Origin: Syntrophomonadaceae bacterium
GTDB lineage: Bacteria > Bacillota_D > Dethiobacteria > DTU022
Length of the DNA stretch: 12,460 nt
Reading direction: 5' to 3'
Assembly: GCA_003551865.1 (NCBI GenBank)
Contig: PUNU01000260.1
Coordinates: 1 to 12,460 of the forward strand
Shown here in pieces: positions 1-7,124 of the stretch. Each line of letters opens with the position of its first letter. Position 1 is the stretch's first letter. The notes below the pieces were generated by a model. It ran no database searches and had not been told where the DNA came from. It saw nothing but the letters and a program-made list of their open reading frames with translations. Position numbers and translations under genes: made by a program.

Positions 1-537
1 GCCCGCTGGAAAGGTATAAGCCCTGGCTGTTATGACGGAGAATCTTTAACAAAGTACGACTACGTGGGAACTGAAACGATTGACGGGATTACTGCTGATA
101 AGATAGAGGGCAGTTTTACTGTTAACGGCGGTGATAGAACGGCCTGGACCATGTGGGTTGATCATGGTGGAAACGTCGTAAAAGCAGTAGCTAACGGATC
201 AGAGATGGAACCGGATACTTACGGCTTTCTTAGCATGAGTGCCGTTCCAATTCTTGTACCTTTTACCCTGCCCGATCCCGAGTTCAACAGCGAATTTAAA
301 AGATCTCTGGCCGGAGAGAATGTTCCCGGGTGGGAACTTCTTAGCTTCGAACGAAACCCGGGCAACGTAGGTGGAAAAGCGGCATATATATGCGAAGCTT
401 CATTTATACACCCGGCCTGGGACAGCCAGGTTGCATCTTTTACCCACGGTGACTTTGGAACCTTTAAGCTGCTGCTGGAAATCTACCAGGCTTACAGCTC
501 GAGTTCTAGAACAACTGAATCAATCACTTTTCGCTAG
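1..537 (+). CDS. 3' part of an unrecognised, probably exported protein (5' end outside window)
   Basis: The frame is open from the first base and ends with TAG at 535-537, so the gene begins upstream of the window. A GTG at 64 is only an internal codon, with no ribosome binding site before it. The visible 178 residues look like a soluble, beta-rich extracytoplasmic domain. The segment YDYVGTETIDGITADK, followed by TMWVDHGGNVVK, resembles the repeating-strand style of LolA/LppX-like lipoprotein domains, where a target property is followed by a TMWVD-type strand; this is a loose resemblance, not an assignment. No membrane segment is visible. A 73-base gap separates it from the downstream lipoprotein gene on the same strand, so co-transcription is plausible. 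Function unknown. I am confident that it is coding and not confident about its family. Confidence 0.75.
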   Translation, partial: ARWKGISPGCYDGESLTKYDYVGTETIDGITADKIEGSFTVNGGDRTAWTMWVDHGGNVVKAVANGSEMEPDTYGFLSMSAVPILVPFTLPDPEFNSEFKRSLAGENVPGWELLSFERNPGNVGGKAAYICEASFIHPAWDSQVASFTHGDFGTFKLLLEIYQAYSSSSRTTESITFR

Positions 538-610
538 AAAGAAATTTCGGAGATGCTGTTTACCGTGCTGCCAGGGCTGTTAAGGTGTTATTTAAAAGAG
601 GAGGTTGAGT

Positions 611-1108
611 TTGTTGAAAAAAGCATTATTTCTGGTATTGGCGCTTATTTGGGTTGCCGTGGTATTGGGATGCGGCGGCACTGCAGACGAGATTTCGCAA
701 GAACCCGATCCGGGGCTGGATGAGATTGCAGAAACTGTGGAAGGTGTAATTGAAGAGGTTGCTGGTAACGGGCAGGATATAGAATACGAGCATTTGCATG
801 ATGAGTTTGTGGCGCTGATAGATTATTTCAGAAATCAAGGTCTTGCTGTTGAAGATGTTTATGAAGTTGAATATCAAGACATGATCGGTTCTGCACATGC
901 AGCGGCTTTGAGACTGGAAGGCGGTTACCTGGAATTCTACCTTTATGATCCGGACACTGCTGAAGAGGAAACATTAAGAGAACTGGAAGAAGCTCGCAGC
1001 ACCGGTGTTTTTCAGGATCTTGAAGTATCAATAAATGGCAACTTGATGTTGATGCATTTTGAGCATCCGGCCCTGGAAGAGGTTATTGATGTATTCATGA
1101 GATACTGA
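611..1108 (+). CDS. small hypothetical lipoprotein
   Basis: This encodes about 165 residues with an N-terminal lipoprotein signal: two lysines, a hydrophobic stretch (residues 5-19), and the lipobox V-L-G-C with the lipidated Cys at residue 21. The mature protein should be anchored to the outer face of the cytoplasmic membrane. An acidic linker (residues about 27-55) precedes a compact alpha/beta domain of about 105 residues rich in Glu, Asp and Tyr. I do not recognise the family. Three in-frame TTG codons (605, 611, 614) could be the start. The AGAGGAGG motif at 597-604 touches 605, leaves 6 bases before 611 and 9 before 614, so 611 or 614 is more likely than 605. No clear terminator follows; a T-rich tract is present at about 1131-1138 without a convincing stem. 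Confidence 0.8.
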   Translation: MLKKALFLVLALIWVAVVLGCGGTADEISQEPDPGLDEIAETVEGVIEEVAGNGQDIEYEHLHDEFVALIDYFRNQGLAVEDVYEVEYQDMIGSAHAAALRLEGGYLEFYLYDPDTAEEETLRELEEARSTGVFQDLEVSINGNLMLMHFEHPALEEVIDVFMRY

Positions 1109-1154
1109 TTGTTTTTTATAACACGCAGCGCATTTTTTTATAGAATTTAACTGC

Positions 1155-1321
1155 TCAGCCTATTTTCCTCGCTGAATGAAAAGCGGCGCCATGGGGACGG
1201 TTTGAACGTATCTTAAAGCGCAGCTTTAAGGCCGAAGGGTAGACGGTGGAACCGTACCCTGTGGCTTAGAACAATATTTCGGATTGAAATTGATTTCTGG
1301 GCGATGGCCGAAACTAAGCCA
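1155..1321 (+). other. inverted-repeat-rich non-coding stretch, possible structured RNA or repeat element
   Basis: The 314-base gap 1109-1422 holds no supported gene but has an unusual density of stems. TCAGC (1155-1159) pairs with GCTGA (1171-1175). CTTAAAGC (1212-1219) pairs perfectly with GCTTTAAG (1223-1230) across GCA. AGGGT-AG-ACGGT (1236-1247) folds on ACCGT-ACCCT (1251-1260) with loop GGA. TGGCTTAG (1262-1269) pairs with CTAAGCCA (1314-1321), and inside it TTTCGG (1277-1282) pairs with CCGAAA (1308-1313). It could be a 5' leader RNA for the large lipoprotein gene or a degenerate mobile repeat, since GGGGACGG at 1193-1200 is shared with the repeat at 6764 and 11774. I could not match it to a known riboswitch class. 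Confidence 0.4.
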
Positions 1322-1422
1322 ACCTTACAGGGGTTGCTGTTTTTCTTGCCCTGTCGGTGATTAAGGTCTGCTATATGTTACTGAAAAGTGATTCAGAAAT
1401 AACATACGAAGGGGTGTTTATT

Positions 1423-4347
1423 ATGACAAGAATAAAGTGGCAAGGCTTGGTTGTGGTCATTTTAATTACGGCCTTGCTGGCAAGCAGCTGTGGATTGTTC
1501 AATCCCTGGGGCGATGATTTCATACACCGTGCTTCGGCTGAAATTAAAGGCGAACATGAAGGCCCATTGTTAGACTACGAGAAATCGCCCTATGAATTCG
1601 AACGGGTTGAATATTACGAGCTGGGTGAAAATGCTGCTGAAATAGAAGATATTGAAATGGTTTGGAATGAACATGCTAGATTTATCAGCGATGAACTGGC
1701 GGATAAAATATTGGAGGCTGAAGCAAGAACGGATGAGAGAGTTATATATATCGAAATAGAAGAAGAAGAAGCTGTTTATGAACCGAAAGAAATGTTAGTG
1801 CATGCTGAAAAGAAGGTAGCTTACTGGGTATATGAAAAAGAAGATGAGCCGGAAACAGTTATCTATACCCTGGTAAGAGCCCATTTGAAAGAAGTATTTG
1901 AGACTTTTGAGATTCCGGAACAAACAGTATATTTAAATGTAGATAACGAGGCTTTTGTTGCTGAAGGCGTCAGGCGAGTGTCAGGTGGCAATGATCAATC
2001 ACCCTCGAAAGTTAATTCACCTTTTGTAGCTCCAACAGCTTACGCTGCCGGTGCTGACTCAGAAGAAGAGGAAGAAGAGGAAGAAGAATTTATCTATGAG
2101 ATTGATTATGAGTTTTTTGATGGCGATATCACTGTTGAGGGTAGAGTTGAATTAATTCTTCCACATGCAGATGTGCGTTATAAGGCGGGATTATTCACAT
2201 ATGATGATGATTTTGATATTGCTTTCACAGCAGGTGAAGAATTTGAGCTCGGAATAAATGGAGACATCAGCTTTGAAGAAGATATAAAATATAACCTCGT
2301 AAATTATGGGCTTGATATCGGGGATGTCGGCCAGTGTAAATTAGGTGTATATCTTGTAATTGATGTTAACGGAAATATTAGTTTTGAATATACAATTGAA
2401 CAAAGAGCTTACGTTAGGGCTGGGATTAGGGGAGAGAAAGGCAGGATCTTCCCTAAAATTGCCACAATAAGACCTTATGCAGACATTGATTCCAATTTGG
2501 AAGTGATAGGAAATATCGAAGGGGAATTATACGCGAAGGGAGGAATAGAGGTAGGTCTTTACTTTAACATTTTTGATTATGATTTGGCTGAAGCAACCGC
2601 CCTGGTTGCTGTAGAAGCTTTGGCTGAATTTACAGTCCAATTAACCGAACCATATGACCGATGTTTTATATTGGCCATGAATTTTGTGTTTGAATCAGAA
2701 GGAAAAGTCCTCTACCCAAAAGTAGAGATAGACTGGAGCTGGGATATGCTCTGGAATTGGGATCGTTATGCTATCGAAACAGACGTCTATGAATTTGACA
2801 TATGGAAACCTACGCCCTGGCTGATTTATGAATTTGAAAGATGTGGCGAGGAAAGTGGTGATTTTGAAACCGGAGAACAAGCTCTTGAACAGGATAACCT
2901 GTTCCATGTGAAATCTGTTGGTGCCTCAGATGTGCCTATGAGCAGTACTACAGACCACGGTGGCACAACAAACTACACGACACAGGTTGCCCCCGGGTCA
3001 ACATTTCAGTTGGAAGCTCCAGAGTATGTCGGTTCCGGTAGCCAGCGCAAGAGATTTGATAGGTGGGGGCTGTTCGGAATCACTGCTCGAACAATATCTT
3101 TTCCTGTTGAAGCAAGGGGTGGCAATTTAACTCTAAGGGCGCATTATGTTGATGATCCTGACGGATATACGCTGTTAGTCGGTACCGCTTTTTTAGTTAA
3201 CATTGATAGCCCTACGGGCCATGGAGGATCTGGCGTCTACCGAATTGACGGAATAGCTCCGGGAACAACAGTTACCCTTACAGCACCAGAAACTTCACCT
3301 TGGACTTTAACTTCTACCTTATTCGAGTCACCATTAACAGATTATTACTTTGAAAAATGGTCAGGAACTTTAAGCAGTTCAAGCCCAGAAATTTCTTTTA
3401 ACATGGATTCTGATGTCACATTATATGCCCATTATTCCTCAACTCAGCCTGATCCTGATTCTTTCAATCTAAGAGTTAACATGGCAGCTGAATCAGATCT
3501 GCCGATTCGAAGTTTTGAGGGGAACATAACCAGTGATACCGGCCATGGCGGCAGAACGCCTTATACAATAGGGGATATCGAGGCGGGCACAGGGGTGCAC
3601 CTGGAAGCGCCGCAATACGTTGGTTCATTAGATAATCGCCACAGTTTCAGCCATTGGTCGGGTGATGTGAGTAATACAAGCCGATCGATCAACTTCTCCG
3701 TTGATCACAACAAAGCTGTGACGGCAAATTATGTCCCTGATCCCGCTGAAATGCCCACCGGCCATACCCTGACCGTCAACTCGACGGGAGACGATAGGGT
3801 TGGCGTTGATATAACCAGCAAAACCGGGCATGGAGGTACGACAAACTACCAGGTGGTTGATATTGATCCGCAGACCAATGTCCACCTGGAAGCCCCTGAA
3901 TACCTGGGTTCCGGTGCCGAGCGCAAGAGCTTTAACAGCTGGTCGGGAGCAGTGGAAAGTAAGAACAGAGAGATAACATTTAACATGGATGGAGAAAAAG
4001 CTGTAACAGCCCATTACGTCGCCGATCCGGAAGTAATTGAGGAGCCCGATGATCCGGTAGAACCGCCGGAAAAATATACCCTGTCGGTAAAATCATCTGC
4101 AGACGATCCTTCAATGAAAATTGGAGTGGATATTACCAGCAAAACCGGCCATAGCGGCAGGACGCCTTATACGATAAAAGACATCGAGGCGGGCACGGAG
4201 GTCCACCTGGAAGCGCCTGAAAGCACAGAGCAGGCAGGCAGTTTTTCAAGCTGGACGGGTGCGGTTTCCGATACGAACCGCTCGATTACCTTTACCATGG
4301 ATGCGGATAAAACAATAACAGCAAATTACTGGCTTGAGATATTTTAG
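1423..4347 (+). CDS. large surface lipoprotein with C-terminal InlB-B-like repeats
   Basis: This encodes 974 residues. The signal peptide is residues 1-22, and the lipobox-like L-A-S-S-C puts the lipidated Cys at 23. The ATG at 1423 is chosen because GAAGGGG (1408-1414) lies 8 bases upstream and the signal peptide starts there; the frame is open upstream to about 1357. Residues about 85-172 form a module that aligns with the outside part of the GYF_2 protein encoded at 5084-6754. A linker with nine consecutive Glu (residues 214-222) follows, then a beta-rich domain (about 225-490) with three Cys. Five divergent InlB-B-type repeats begin at about residues 494, 582, 681, 781 and 885, marked by TGHGG, a LEAPEY-type motif, W(S/T)G and a terminal (T/R)A(H/N)Y. 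There is no LPXTG or hydrophobic tail. The repeats suggest extended surface adhesion or binding; the ligand is unknown. Probably first gene of a group with the two GYF_2 genes downstream. Confidence 0.88.
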   Translation: MTRIKWQGLVVVILITALLASSCGLFNPWGDDFIHRASAEIKGEHEGPLLDYEKSPYEFERVEYYELGENAAEIEDIEMVWNEHARFISDELADKILEAEARTDERVIYIEIEEEEAVYEPKEMLVHAEKKVAYWVYEKEDEPETVIYTLVRAHLKEVFETFEIPEQTVYLNVDNEAFVAEGVRRVSGGNDQSPSKVNSPFVAPTAYAAGADSEEEEEEEEEFIYEIDYEFFDGDITVEGRVELILPHADVRYKAGLFTYDDDFDIAFTAGEEFELGINGDISFEEDIKYNLVNYGLDIGDVGQCKLGVYLVIDVNGNISFEYTIEQRAYVRAGIRGEKGRIFPKIATIRPYADIDSNLEVIGNIEGELYAKGGIEVGLYFNIFDYDLAEATALVAVEALAEFTVQLTEPYDRCFILAMNFVFESEGKVLYPKVEIDWSWDMLWNWDRYAIETDVYEFDIWKPTPWLIYEFERCGEESGDFETGEQALEQDNLFHVKSVGASDVPMSSTTDHGGTTNYTTQVAPGSTFQLEAPEYVGSGSQRKRFDRWGLFGITARTISFPVEARGGNLTLRAHYVDDPDGYTLLVGTAFLVNIDSPTGHGGSGVYRIDGIAPGTTVTLTAPETSPWTLTSTLFESPLTDYYFEKWSGTLSSSSPEISFNMDSDVTLYAHYSSTQPDPDSFNLRVNMAAESDLPIRSFEGNITSDTGHGGRTPYTIGDIEAGTGVHLEAPQYVGSLDNRHSFSHWSGDVSNTSRSINFSVDHNKAVTANYVPDPAEMPTGHTLTVNSTGDDRVGVDITSKTGHGGTTNYQVVDIDPQTNVHLEAPEYLGSGAERKSFNSWSGAVESKNREITFNMDGEKAVTAHYVADPEVIEEPDDPVEPPEKYTLSVKSSADDPSMKIGVDITSKTGHSGRTPYTIKDIEAGTEVHLEAPESTEQAGSFSSWTGAVSDTNRSITFTMDADKTITANYWLEIF
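2062..2088 (+). repeat. GAA/GAG tract encoding nine consecutive glutamates
   Basis: Nine Glu codons in a row (mixed GAA and GAG) lie in the linker between the N-terminal module and the beta-rich domain of the large lipoprotein. The nearly pure purine trinucleotide tract could change length by replication slippage. The mixed codons would lower that tendency. It sits shortly after the Ala/Pro-containing segment at about residues 196-212. Confidence 0.8.
2902..4341 (+). repeat. five tandem InlB-B-like protein repeats in the large lipoprotein
   Basis: Repeat units of about 88-104 residues begin at about 2902, 3166, 3463, 3763 and 4075. Each follows the pattern strand, (S/T)xTGHGG or close variant (DHGG in the first, GHSG in the last), an EAP-type motif, an aromatic-rich W(S/T)G strand, and a closing strand ending in A(H/N)Y. 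The first two are the most divergent. The third shares its TGHGGRTPYTI opening with the fifth. The pattern fits the divergent InlB B-repeat type known from many Bacillota surface proteins. Confidence 0.8.
3768..4347 (+). repeat. duplicated gene tail, copy 1 (partner 11178-11757)
   Basis: These 580 bases encode the last two repeats of the large lipoprotein and align with 11178-11757 at a constant offset of 7410 bases, with no net insertion or deletion. The first 52 bases (3768-3819) are identical, and most later positions also match. Similarity begins sharply at 3768 and stops at the stop codon (TAG here, TAA in the partner). Confidence 0.9.
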
Positions 4348-4418
4348 GAATATATACAGACCAGGGAAATAATTATATTAAATAGCCCTTAAACAGGGCA
4401 AAAGGAGGCAATTAAAAA

Positions 4419-5030
4419 ATGGCTTCGCAGTGGTATGTTTACAAAGATGGACAACGAAAGGGACCCTACAGTTTTGAACAGCTTTCCGAAGGAGCAAGAG
4501 CAGGCCAGGTTGGCCCGGCAGATATGGTTTGGACCGCCGGTATGGAAAGCTGGACCCGGGCCGGGCAGGTGGAAGGATTAACTCCTGCAGCTGCTTACCA
4601 TACCGGAGCAGCTGCGCCTCAACCGGCGGCAGCTGCAGGGGCTCAGAATGCCCCGGCCCATGCAGAGAAATTGGAGCAGTTAAGCAAGTGGATGGGCTTC
4701 GTGGGGATCATGACGATCATAGGAGGAGTCCTGTCGGCAATTCCCGGGCTTTTTGCTTTCGTGGTCGGAGCGATACCGGGGATCATAACCATCATTTTGG
4801 GGGTGATGCTCCGAAAAGCCAAAACCCATGCCGATGCCATGCTCTACGAAAATGCCCTTGGCAGCTACTCGGTCAACTTCAATAAGCTCATCTCTAATCT
4901 TAATACCTATTTTAAGATCATGGGCATCTTGATCATAATCAGCCTGGTGCTCGGAGTGCTGCTGGCGGTATTCGGCATTATTGCAGGGTTTGCTTTTACA
5001 AATTACTTCGAACAGATTATGACTTTATAG
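4419..5030 (+). CDS. GYF_2-domain multi-pass membrane protein, DUF5362-like
   Basis: This encodes 203 residues. Residues 1-54 are a GYF_2 module (QWYVYKDG, KGPYSFEQL, then a VWT and SW pair), known in bacteria mostly as an N-terminal domain of membrane proteins; related eukaryotic GYF domains bind proline-rich peptides. An Ala/Pro-rich linker (about 55-82) leads to about three membrane helices (about 92-110, 111-131, 168-195), with a short charged helical stretch between the second and third. This membrane part looks like the small DUF5362 family, whose function is unknown. AAAGGAGG at 4401-4408 is 10 bases before the ATG, supporting this start. The gap from the large lipoprotein gene is 71 bases, so they are probably co-transcribed. 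GCCCT/AGGGC (4385-4399) could form a small hairpin just before the ribosome binding site. Confidence 0.88.
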   Translation: MASQWYVYKDGQRKGPYSFEQLSEGARAGQVGPADMVWTAGMESWTRAGQVEGLTPAAAYHTGAAAPQPAAAAGAQNAPAHAEKLEQLSKWMGFVGIMTIIGGVLSAIPGLFAFVVGAIPGIITIILGVMLRKAKTHADAMLYENALGSYSVNFNKLISNLNTYFKIMGILIIISLVLGVLLAVFGIIAGFAFTNYFEQIMTL

Positions 5031-5038
5031 TATGCCGG

Positions 5039-5056
5039 ATCTGCATATGAGCAGAT
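5039..5056 (+). other. small inverted repeat between two GYF_2 genes
   Basis: ATCTGC (5039-5044) and GCAGAT (5051-5056) pair around ATATGA in the 53-base gap between the two GYF_2 genes. No T-tract follows, so it is not an obvious terminator. It could be an RNA processing or stability hairpin, or chance. Confidence 0.35.
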
Positions 5057-5083
5057 ACCGTTGAAAAGAGAGGTTATCCTGAG

Positions 5084-6754
5084 ATGTCTTCATTATGGTA
5101 CCTCTATAAAGACGGGCAGCAAAAGGGCCCATACAGCTGGGAAGAGCTTTTCCGCCAGGCCGAGGCAGGTGCCTTCGGCCCGGCGGACTATGTTTGGACC
5201 GAGGGTTTGGATGACTGGGTCCAGGCCGACATTATCAAGGGGTTGTTTGCTGCAGAGCCACCCCCGTTAGGTCAATCTCCTGTAACGCCGCCTTCTGCTT
5301 CTACCTATCGGACAAAACATACCGGTAATCAGCGTTCCTATTCCCCCCGCAGGAAGAGCCGGGGAGGACTCATTGCCTTAATTACTGTTTTGATGGTGCT
5401 GATTTTGGGCGGTGGATATCTCGCCTATAATATTTTTATTGCGGACAATGGAAATGGTATTGCCACTGTCTTAAGCCCGGATGAGCCTTCTGAGGACCGG
5501 CCTTCCACCGGTCACGAGTCGGAGGATGACAATTTTCGCTTTGACGTTGTTTGGAGCGATGAAGCCACTGTGCTTGATGAGGACCAGCGGGACATGGTTG
5601 TCCGGGCCGACCTGGATAACCATATTTACCACTTCGATGCCCGGGCGGTTTCGGCGGCCGGGATTGATCTATCTCCGGGGCGGGTCCTTGTTATCCATGG
5701 TCTTTCCCTTCGCCGGATAGCTGAAGTTAGGGAAGAAAATGATCAACTTGTTGTAACTACTGATTTTGCCGCCCTGACCGATGCGATTGATGAGGGGGTA
5801 ATCGAATGGGATTATCAAATTAGCTTTGATGAGGAAAATATCGAAGCTTTTTCGCTGGCCGATCAGGGGGTGATGCTTTTAGCGGACAGCTCATCGGCGC
5901 AGGCTTACGAAACCCTGCTTTATCGGCCGGGCACGGCCTATGCGGTGCAGCAAAATGATGACGGCTCATTTTCTTTCAGCTTTGATGTAGACGGCTACAA
6001 GATCACCTGTAAGATCATCCCCCAGGGTGAACGCTTGGCAGTTGAAATAATTGGGAGAAAAGGCGTGGGCGGTGCAGTCACTGCCGAGGTTAAGGCAATT
6101 GGAGCAATAGAGAGCTTTCAGAGCAGCGATCGGATTGTCATAGCAGGGGGTGAATTACAGGAATATGTTAATAACTTTGACCACCTGCGCGGTGAATTTG
6201 ACCTTGAGGCTGCTGTTATTGCTTCCGGTAGAGACGTTCTGGACTTCAACTTCCCCATGCCGATCATGAGGTATGTATTCCTGGTCGGTTATATGCCGGT
6301 GACTATTACCGTTGATGCTCAGTTCATCGTTAATATGGCTGTGCCTGCGGACGGTTCCTCCCGGTTAAGCGCCGGTTTTTCATATGACAGCAGACTTGGT
6401 TTTGCTTTTGACGGGGTCAATGTTAAATCGGACGGCAGCCTTGCTTTTCTCGACATGGGATCAGACCAGCATGATACCGCGGCTTCCAGCCCGATCAGCG
6501 CAAACTTTGGCATGGGTTTTCCACGCCTGCGGGTGGGCATGTTTGGCAATACGGTTGTCCCATGGGTCCAAACCGCCTTCATTGTAGGAGGCTCCTATAC
6601 CGTTTTGCCTCCCTGCCAGACTGCCGATATCAGCTTTCTGGGAGCGGGGGGCATTGATTTAGAGTTCCTCGGTTTTAAGCACAGCATCCCCGCGGAAACC
6701 TTCTTTCGCATAGAAGAGCCGCTGCTCCGTGCAGGCGACTGCCCGGACGATTAA
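5084..6754 (+). CDS. GYF_2-domain single-pass membrane protein with large outside domain
   Basis: This encodes 556 residues. Residues 1-55 are a GYF_2 module (LWYLYKDG, KGPYSWEEL, VWTEGL, DDWVQAD). A Pro/Ser-rich, then Arg/Lys-rich linker (56-93) precedes one membrane helix (about 94-119), which by the positive-inside rule puts the GYF_2 module in the cytoplasm and residues 120-556 outside. Residues about 161-249 align with residues about 85-172 of the large lipoprotein encoded at 1423-4347, and the following beta-rich region also looks related. The C-terminal part has two Cys (PPCQTAD and AGDC) that could form a disulfide. There is no recognisable enzyme motif. The ATG at 5084 follows AAGAGAGG (5066-5073) by 10 bases. 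It lies 53 bases after the preceding GYF_2 gene. Likely a membrane-bound partner of the lipoprotein; its ligand is unknown. Confidence 0.88.
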   Translation: MSSLWYLYKDGQQKGPYSWEELFRQAEAGAFGPADYVWTEGLDDWVQADIIKGLFAAEPPPLGQSPVTPPSASTYRTKHTGNQRSYSPRRKSRGGLIALITVLMVLILGGGYLAYNIFIADNGNGIATVLSPDEPSEDRPSTGHESEDDNFRFDVVWSDEATVLDEDQRDMVVRADLDNHIYHFDARAVSAAGIDLSPGRVLVIHGLSLRRIAEVREENDQLVVTTDFAALTDAIDEGVIEWDYQISFDEENIEAFSLADQGVMLLADSSSAQAYETLLYRPGTAYAVQQNDDGSFSFSFDVDGYKITCKIIPQGERLAVEIIGRKGVGGAVTAEVKAIGAIESFQSSDRIVIAGGELQEYVNNFDHLRGEFDLEAAVIASGRDVLDFNFPMPIMRYVFLVGYMPVTITVDAQFIVNMAVPADGSSRLSAGFSYDSRLGFAFDGVNVKSDGSLAFLDMGSDQHDTAASSPISANFGMGFPRLRVGMFGNTVVPWVQTAFIVGGSYTVLPPCQTADISFLGAGGIDLEFLGFKHSIPAETFFRIEEPLLRAGDCPDD

Positions 6755-6763
6755 GATCGAAGC

Positions 6764-6876
6764 GTAGCACGGGGACGGGGTACCTGCTACGTAGCACGCG
6801 TAGCAAGGGGACGGGGTACCTGCTACATTATTTGCGGCAGGCGGGAAAAGGGCACTTTCATTTCGAAGGCCCTGTT
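6764..6876 (+). repeat. intergenic hairpin repeat, two tandem units plus conserved flank
   Basis: Two 27-base units, 6764-6790 and 6800-6826, each begin with GTAGCA and end with its complement TGCTAC, with GGGACGGGGTACC between. A partial GTAGCACGC lies between them. The next 50 bases (6827-6876) match 11801-11849 closely, beginning ATTATTTGCGG and including CTTTCATTTCGAA. The element starts 10 bases after the stop codon of the GYF_2 gene. It resembles REP or MITE-like dispersed repeats found after genes; a stem GGGCAC (6850-6855)/GTGCCC (6890-6895) could extend the structure. It may also act as a transcription barrier. Confidence 0.75.
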
Positions 6877-6963
6877 GGAAATTTCGGATGTGCCCCAAAA
6901 CACCTTTTTGAAGAGTTTTACTTATTAATCACTGGCAAACAGTTAATGTGGGGTTATTGCAAA

Positions 6964-7114
6964 GGTATAACTATACCGATTATTTCAAAGATAGCATAGG
7001 CCACGCTACGGGAACGATGATTTTCCCGGCCAGTAGTAGGGTCAGCTTCACCCGGACCGATGGCATCTACCGAGAGGAGCGATTTAAAGTAACCGAGTAA
7101 ATTATAAAAGGAGG
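6964..7114 (+). promoter_or_regulatory. candidate operator and structured leader before third GYF_2 gene
   Basis: GGTATA-AC-TATACC (6964-6977) is a perfect short inverted repeat suited to a dimeric repressor or a tight hairpin. Downstream, CGGGAA (7009-7014) pairs with TTCCCG (7023-7028), GGGT (7039-7042) pairs with ACCC (7050-7053), and GTAG (7033-7036) can close with CTAC (7067-7070), suggesting a folded leader between 6990 and about 7075. AAAAGGAGG at 7106-7114 is the ribosome binding site of the next gene. TTGCAA at 6957-6962 is a possible -35, but no good -10 is visible. I do not recognise a riboswitch class. The remaining bases of the 6755-7124 gap hold no supported gene. Confidence 0.35.
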
Positions 7115-7124
7115 TATTAATTGG

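Noticed and set aside
1109..1140. Intrinsic terminator after the small lipoprotein gene
   Set aside because: A T-tract is present at about 1131-1138 but no stable stem directly precedes it.
1243..1260. T-box-like GGTGGAACCG motif
   Set aside because: The bases resemble the tRNA-acceptor bulge of T-box leaders, but they are taken up in a simple hairpin, there is no specifier stem or terminator, and the downstream gene is not an aminoacyl-tRNA or amino-acid gene.
1357..1422. Upstream extension of the large lipoprotein gene to 1357
   Set aside because: The extra residues would bury the signal peptide and have no ribosome binding site, whereas the ATG at 1423 has one at proper distance.
4529..4885. 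Alternative-frame open stretch inside the first GYF_2 gene, and similar shadows in other genes
   Set aside because: The overlapping frame with the GYF_2 and membrane segments is clearly the coding one; the shadow has Arg/Cys/Gly-rich non-protein-like composition.
6764..6826. CRISPR array
   Set aside because: Only two 27-base units with a 9-base spacer, each unit a self-complementary hairpin, and no cas genes.
6990..7075. Possible cyclic-di-GMP or other known riboswitch
   Set aside because: Short matches such as ACCGATGG are present, but the conserved core segments of c-di-GMP-I, c-di-AMP, cobalamin, guanidine and similar classes are not.
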